Shown here: positions 59,420 to 64,000 of the stretch, one piece after another | How positions within the stretch are numbered: the first letter of the stretch is position 1 | Layout of the letters: every line of letters begins with the position of its first letter | Source: Syngnathus acus | Taxonomy: Eukaryota; Chordata; Actinopteri; Syngnathiformes; Syngnathidae | Assembly: GCF_901709675.1 (NCBI RefSeq) | Contig: NC_051105.1 | Span: forward strand, 3,649,104-3,713,103 | Length of the DNA stretch: 64,000 bases | Direction: 5' to 3' | Notes under the pieces: generated by a model | Seen by the model: only the letters and a program-made list of their open reading frames with translations | Told to the model about the DNA's origin: nothing | Database searches by the model: none | Position numbers and translations under genes: made by a program

Positions 59420-62400
59420 TGGCCCCTTTTATTCTACTACGTCCTTGGAATCATTAATAACCCGTATGACCATTTCATATCCAAAGATTAGAATGCACCC
59501 CAAACAAAAAGATACTGAAATGTAGAACTGCATGGTTGTAGACCAGTGTTTCCTAATCTTTATGGAGTTATGTGCATATATTTACCACCAAACAAAAACT
59601 TACAAGAAGTCTAAATATACCCTACAGTGTATCTCTCCGCCTGTATTTGCAAATTCATTTTTGCAATTCATCCTCTGTCACTTACCCCAAAACTCACCTA
59701 TCTGCTGTTATGTGCTCAACTGATACCAAGGAAATGTTAAAAGTGAGTTCACGAGCATCATTTAGACTGTTTTGGGGCTGATGTCAATTACCTCTGTCTT
59801 TTGGACGCAGGGCTCTGTCTCAATCCCGTTGAGTAGTTGAGGTTTACAGAACTAAAATAATGATGATGCATGGTGGTTGTGGAAGAGCATTTCAATGTAC
59901 AGCCTGTCACTATTGTGAACAAAGATACATCAATCGTAGGATTTCTGGACGAATAAAGTGACATGATACGTACAAAACAATGATTATGGTATTGTGTATG
60001 TAATATAAAAGTTGCCAACAAAACAATCAGGCTCCAATAATAACATCATTTTAAATTAAACTTTTAAACACGTCAGAGAGAGATACGATCCATGTTGAGA
60101 ATTGGCACACTGTTAAGAACAAACAATTAATTTTTTTTGTAATCCAATTAAAACTAACCTGTGTTGTGAAAGAACCTTCAGTGGCGACAGAAACGATCCA
60201 ATTTAGTGCAAAGTTGTAGAATACAACAAAACATTAAACTAGGTAGAAGACCAGCATCTGATTTTCAACTCAATGCTATCTTAATTAGGAGGACAAAATA
60301 ATTCATTTCAAATTATTTGTCAAACAGACCTCAAGGTCCTGACAATGGGGCTGCCAGATCGGTCCTTTTCTTCACTGTATATAAAAGGTTTTACAGTCCT
60401 TTTGCATATCGTCCTAGTCCAATAAAATGCATGTTTTTGATTTTTTTTTGTTGAGTTTTTTTGCTTTTGGTCTGAAACAAGACATGCTAAGTCAGGTGGT
60501 TGAATGCAAAAGCTGTTTCAGCTCATAATGTAGCTTCAGTGAGACATGGTGTAACTCAGCAATGAAATGGCAATTTTATGTATGAATAAACTCATAATAC
60601 ATATGTTGTTGTTTGGAGTATTTTGTTTTCAGTGTCAATGTATGTTCCTGTTATCTCTTGTCATAAACCAAATTAGCTGTGTGAGTTACTAAACAAGTAT
60701 TAGAACTTCCAAACTGCGCCCATCCAAATTGCGACAGTAGCAGAGCATAAAGGTAGCTAGCTAAAAGGAGGTACATGCTAACCGACAATCTGGACAAATG
60801 TGAGCATTTTCCATTCCTTCGGATAAAGTCATCAAAGGCTCAATTATCAAATATCTGTCAAACAATTATCTGGAGCTAATATCTTGTGGTGATCTGGTTT
60901 GATTCTAATACTACCCTTGTGTTTTCCATCAGTCTAAATGCCTCATGCCTCATAATTGATGCTATGACAAATATCTGGTTTTGCCAAAGAGGCTCACTAT
61001 TATTGGTGGAGATATTTTCATGTGTGTATATCCCACAATAGAAAAGCAGTGTTGTGTTTTGTTTAGAAAATGTTATGTTGTTAAAGGTATGTACGCATCT
61101 TGCTTCGCGATTTTGTCATCACCCGCTCGTAACACTGTATTTCTGTACAGGACATTTCCATAATAAACTGTTTTTCTCCTGCCCTGTGCCAGCCCCACCT
61201 CGGCCTCCTTAATGTCCACCGCTGACCTTTTTAAACAGCAGGCAATCAAAGGGGAGGCCTCAAAGAGAAATTGCACTGGACCTCATCAGAACTCAGACGA
61301 GTCACACGGCTATTAAATGGCTCGGGAGGCGGTAAATATCATGGGGGGGGGGGGGGTTCTTCCACATAAATTGAGGCGCGTCACATGCTAATCGTACGTG
61401 CTTGTCTTTGTCAGTTGCAAATGTGAAAGGTTCCAGCTGCACGCTAATACAAGAGACATGCATATTTGGATCACCTTGCTCATTCATATCAAAGAAGAGG
61501 CTTTGAATCCAGAAAATCGTGGGGGATTATTAAAATTATTATAAAAACTGGTGGTTGAGATAAACCATGCAGGGGATCTCGGACACATCCCTGAGGGATC
61601 CCCTTGGCATTAAATTATATAATGAAATGATGTATTTTACAGTGCCTTAAAGATTCGTTGGACATTTTCAGCAGTGAAAAGTAAATATTTTGTCGATAAT
61701 TAATTTAATAAATTCATTAGTTTTCATGTACCCTTAATACATTAAAAAACACATCATTTGATGAAGGCTCAGGTAACAAACCATCACCGCTCAACTTGGA
61801 AATGTCACATGACCAAACCTAGAAAATTGTGTTATGCCATGTGCAGCGCAAGATCTAATCCAGCCAATATATATATAAGAATAAATATAACCCTTAGTCT
61901 TAAAGTTGCTTGAAGTATCAATACTCGCTGAAGTTCTTGTTTTTAATGTTGAAAGAAAAACCCTCTTTGTTTTTTCAAGGTTATCAATTGATTTTTTACC
62001 AACCGAACCACATAGAGATGAATAACTCAGCTCATGATGATCAGCGGTTGTATAAATAATCCTACCAATTGATGATTTCAGCGCTGGTATCAGCTGAGTG
62101 ATCTTATCGCATTGACTTGTAAAATTGGTTCCTCTTTTTAATGCAACTATAGCTGGTAAGCGCACCAAAGCTAATGAAGTGCAAATGGCTGCTGAGGCCA
62201 AGTGCAGCTGAACATGACATTTTCAAAATGCTTCAAAAGCTCTTGTCATTGGTCAATTTTTTTTTGAAATTACATTGATTAAAACAATAAATAGTCATGG
62301 ATGAATGAGATTTTCCACTTTAATTGACGAATTTTATGAAAACAATATGGTGATACCTGCTGTCAGATGAAGTCGTACTTTATTAATTTAAATCAGTTAT

Positions 62401-63250
62401 TTTCTTTTTTCTAATGGCGTGGTTAAATTGCTTTAAACCTGTGCTATGTGACAAATTATTATTACTTAATGATGTCAAGAGTTTGACTCTGGAAGAGATT
62501 ATTTCTCTTATGATGCGCAAGACAACGAGCACCAAGGGCCAAATGACAACTATGTGAAAAGGAAATGTGTCACGAGCCATCGTTGTTGTGCAGTCGTTTC
62601 TATTTCATTGCTTTGTGTACACATTGTGCGTCCGTCACTCGGCATGGCTGCAGTTTGATTCCCTCAAATGGACTCAGGACGCTCCTTGGCTTCCTGACTT
62701 ATTTTAGATCAAAGCGGCTTTCATTTGCACATCACAACGATGACTCTGGACCAAAAGCCTCATGATTATTCTAATTGAATCGAGAGCGACAAATACAACC
62801 TTCTCAATGTGAGGACAAATCAAAAGATTGTATAAGCAAGACTTGACTTTGGATCAGTATGAAAATGATACCTCACTGTTTTTTGACATGACATCATGGT
62901 CACATCTACACACATCAGTTTTCAAGAGCAAATCCAGGTCAAGATGAGCGTATGGTTTCCACATGAATTCAAAGCGGGCACCGCAGTGGCATTTGGTTTT
63001 GGGAGGGGAGTTTCTCTGCAAGTCATAATTGCAGAGTGCAAAAACGTACACAACAACAATCACATGTAAGCCCAGCGTCTCTGTTTAGAAGTGAGGTCGA
63101 ATTCCCCTGAGGATGTGCAATTAGGTAAATTTCAGGAAAGTTCCTAAAGTCACATGTAACTTTGAACTGAAACTGGCATCACACAAGATTTGGACTTCAT
63201 CTCTTCAAAGAAGAAGCTGAAAAGCGGTGGGAAGATGTGTGTTATCTCCT

Positions 63251-63295
<45 letters not shown>

Positions 63296-63999
63296 TACTC
63301 ATATATTAACATAGACATTTGCAAAACCTTTGCGGTGCAATATAAAATTCTAATATTTTTGTAGCCATGCCAACTTAGCTACATTGCACAAACTTCCATT
63401 TCTGATTGGTAGCAGCCATCATTGGTACCCTTCTGTGGATCCATTACACAAACTACAAAGAAAAAAAAACCCTCACACTTAATGATTTTTTTTTTTTACT
63501 TTTGAGAATATTTCCCCCCACAGTATGTCACTCCAAACTGTTTGACTTTGGAGGTTCCACTGTGTAAAGAGAACAATGACATCATGTGTTAGCTGTCATA
63601 TTCAGACCAAAGAGTCTGCACAAGTGATTTTATTACGTCTTTTAAATAAGGCTTGCAGAGTTTATGGAAGCCCCTGCAGTTATTACGCAATGCACTGCAG
63701 TATATCAATAAATGTCAACCGAGACTAACTACGGGTTCTGCTGTGCCTCTTTCAGCAGCAACAGTTCCCTGTAAGGAGCTTCAATCTCAACAGGAAGAAG
63801 GGTTTTAGGGTTTTATCTTTTCAGAGGAACCAAATATAATGCGTGGGCTGCAAAGGAAGTCAAATGTTGAAGAAAAAAAAAATTCAAATTAAATGCTTGC
63901 TTTACACATAAAGCAGCTGTATATATTTTTTTAATTTGTAAACAAAGACAGTAGGACAAAAATGTCAAATTATGACCATAGCTGCTGAATATGATTTTG
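59420..63999. other. Gene-free flank with possible conserved non-coding blocks
   Basis: No coding exon can be supported. The segments 61190-61330 and about 62405-62770 have mixed, non-repetitive composition unlike the AT-rich DNA around them, and could be regulatory elements for KCTD12. A run of 15 G lies at about 61342-61356. Confidence 0.4.
63253..63294. repeat. (TA)n microsatellite
   Basis: About 20 perfect TA dinucleotides. Confidence 0.95.
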
Positions 64000-64000
64000 G

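Overview
The window is a piece of vertebrate nuclear DNA, almost certainly from a ray-finned (teleost) fish. All real genes but one are split by short GT-AG introns. The proteins are close matches to vertebrate families, and the spaces between genes hold fish-type miniature transposons and microsatellites. The genus cannot be told from the sequence alone.

Layout, left to right: (1) about 511-22,913 (+), the 3' half of MYCBP2 (PAM/Highwire E3 ligase), from the filamin-like region to the catalytic RING/tandem-cysteine end. (2) About 24,865-40,108 (+), a 46- or 47-exon gene for a secreted multi-lectin protein that I cannot match to a named family: signal peptide, three tandem cassettes of three C-type lectin-like domains (CTLDs), a SUEL/rhamnose-binding lectin domain, an F5/8C (discoidin) domain, an LCCL domain, a tenth CTLD and a C-terminal galectin domain. 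(3) 43,036-44,934 (+), FBXL3. (4) 46,251-48,975 (-), CLN5. (5) 49,384-50,929 (+), GATD3/ES1. (6) 51,805-53,797 (-), ACOD1/IRG1. (7) 58,529-59,392 (+), intronless KCTD12. The rest is intergenic DNA with inverted repeats, palindromic tandem repeats, MITEs and microsatellites; 59.4-64 kb shows no gene.

MYCBP2, FBXL3, CLN5, ACOD1 and KCTD12 lie together in mammals too (human 13q22). The two genes foreign to that block are the multi-lectin gene, between MYCBP2 and FBXL3, and GATD3, between CLN5 and ACOD1. The multi-lectin gene is the most unusual object here. Its exon model keeps frame over about 6.3 kb of coding sequence (about 2,107 codons) except for one extra G in the middle cassette, and its reused units are bounded by phase-1 introns.

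Functions: MYCBP2 and FBXL3 are ubiquitin ligase parts (neuron/axon and circadian clock). CLN5 is a lysosomal enzyme, GATD3 a mitochondrial DJ-1-like protein, ACOD1 makes itaconate in activated macrophages, and KCTD12 is a GABA-B receptor auxiliary subunit. The lectin gene together with ACOD1 gives the block an innate-immune flavour, but that link is inference.
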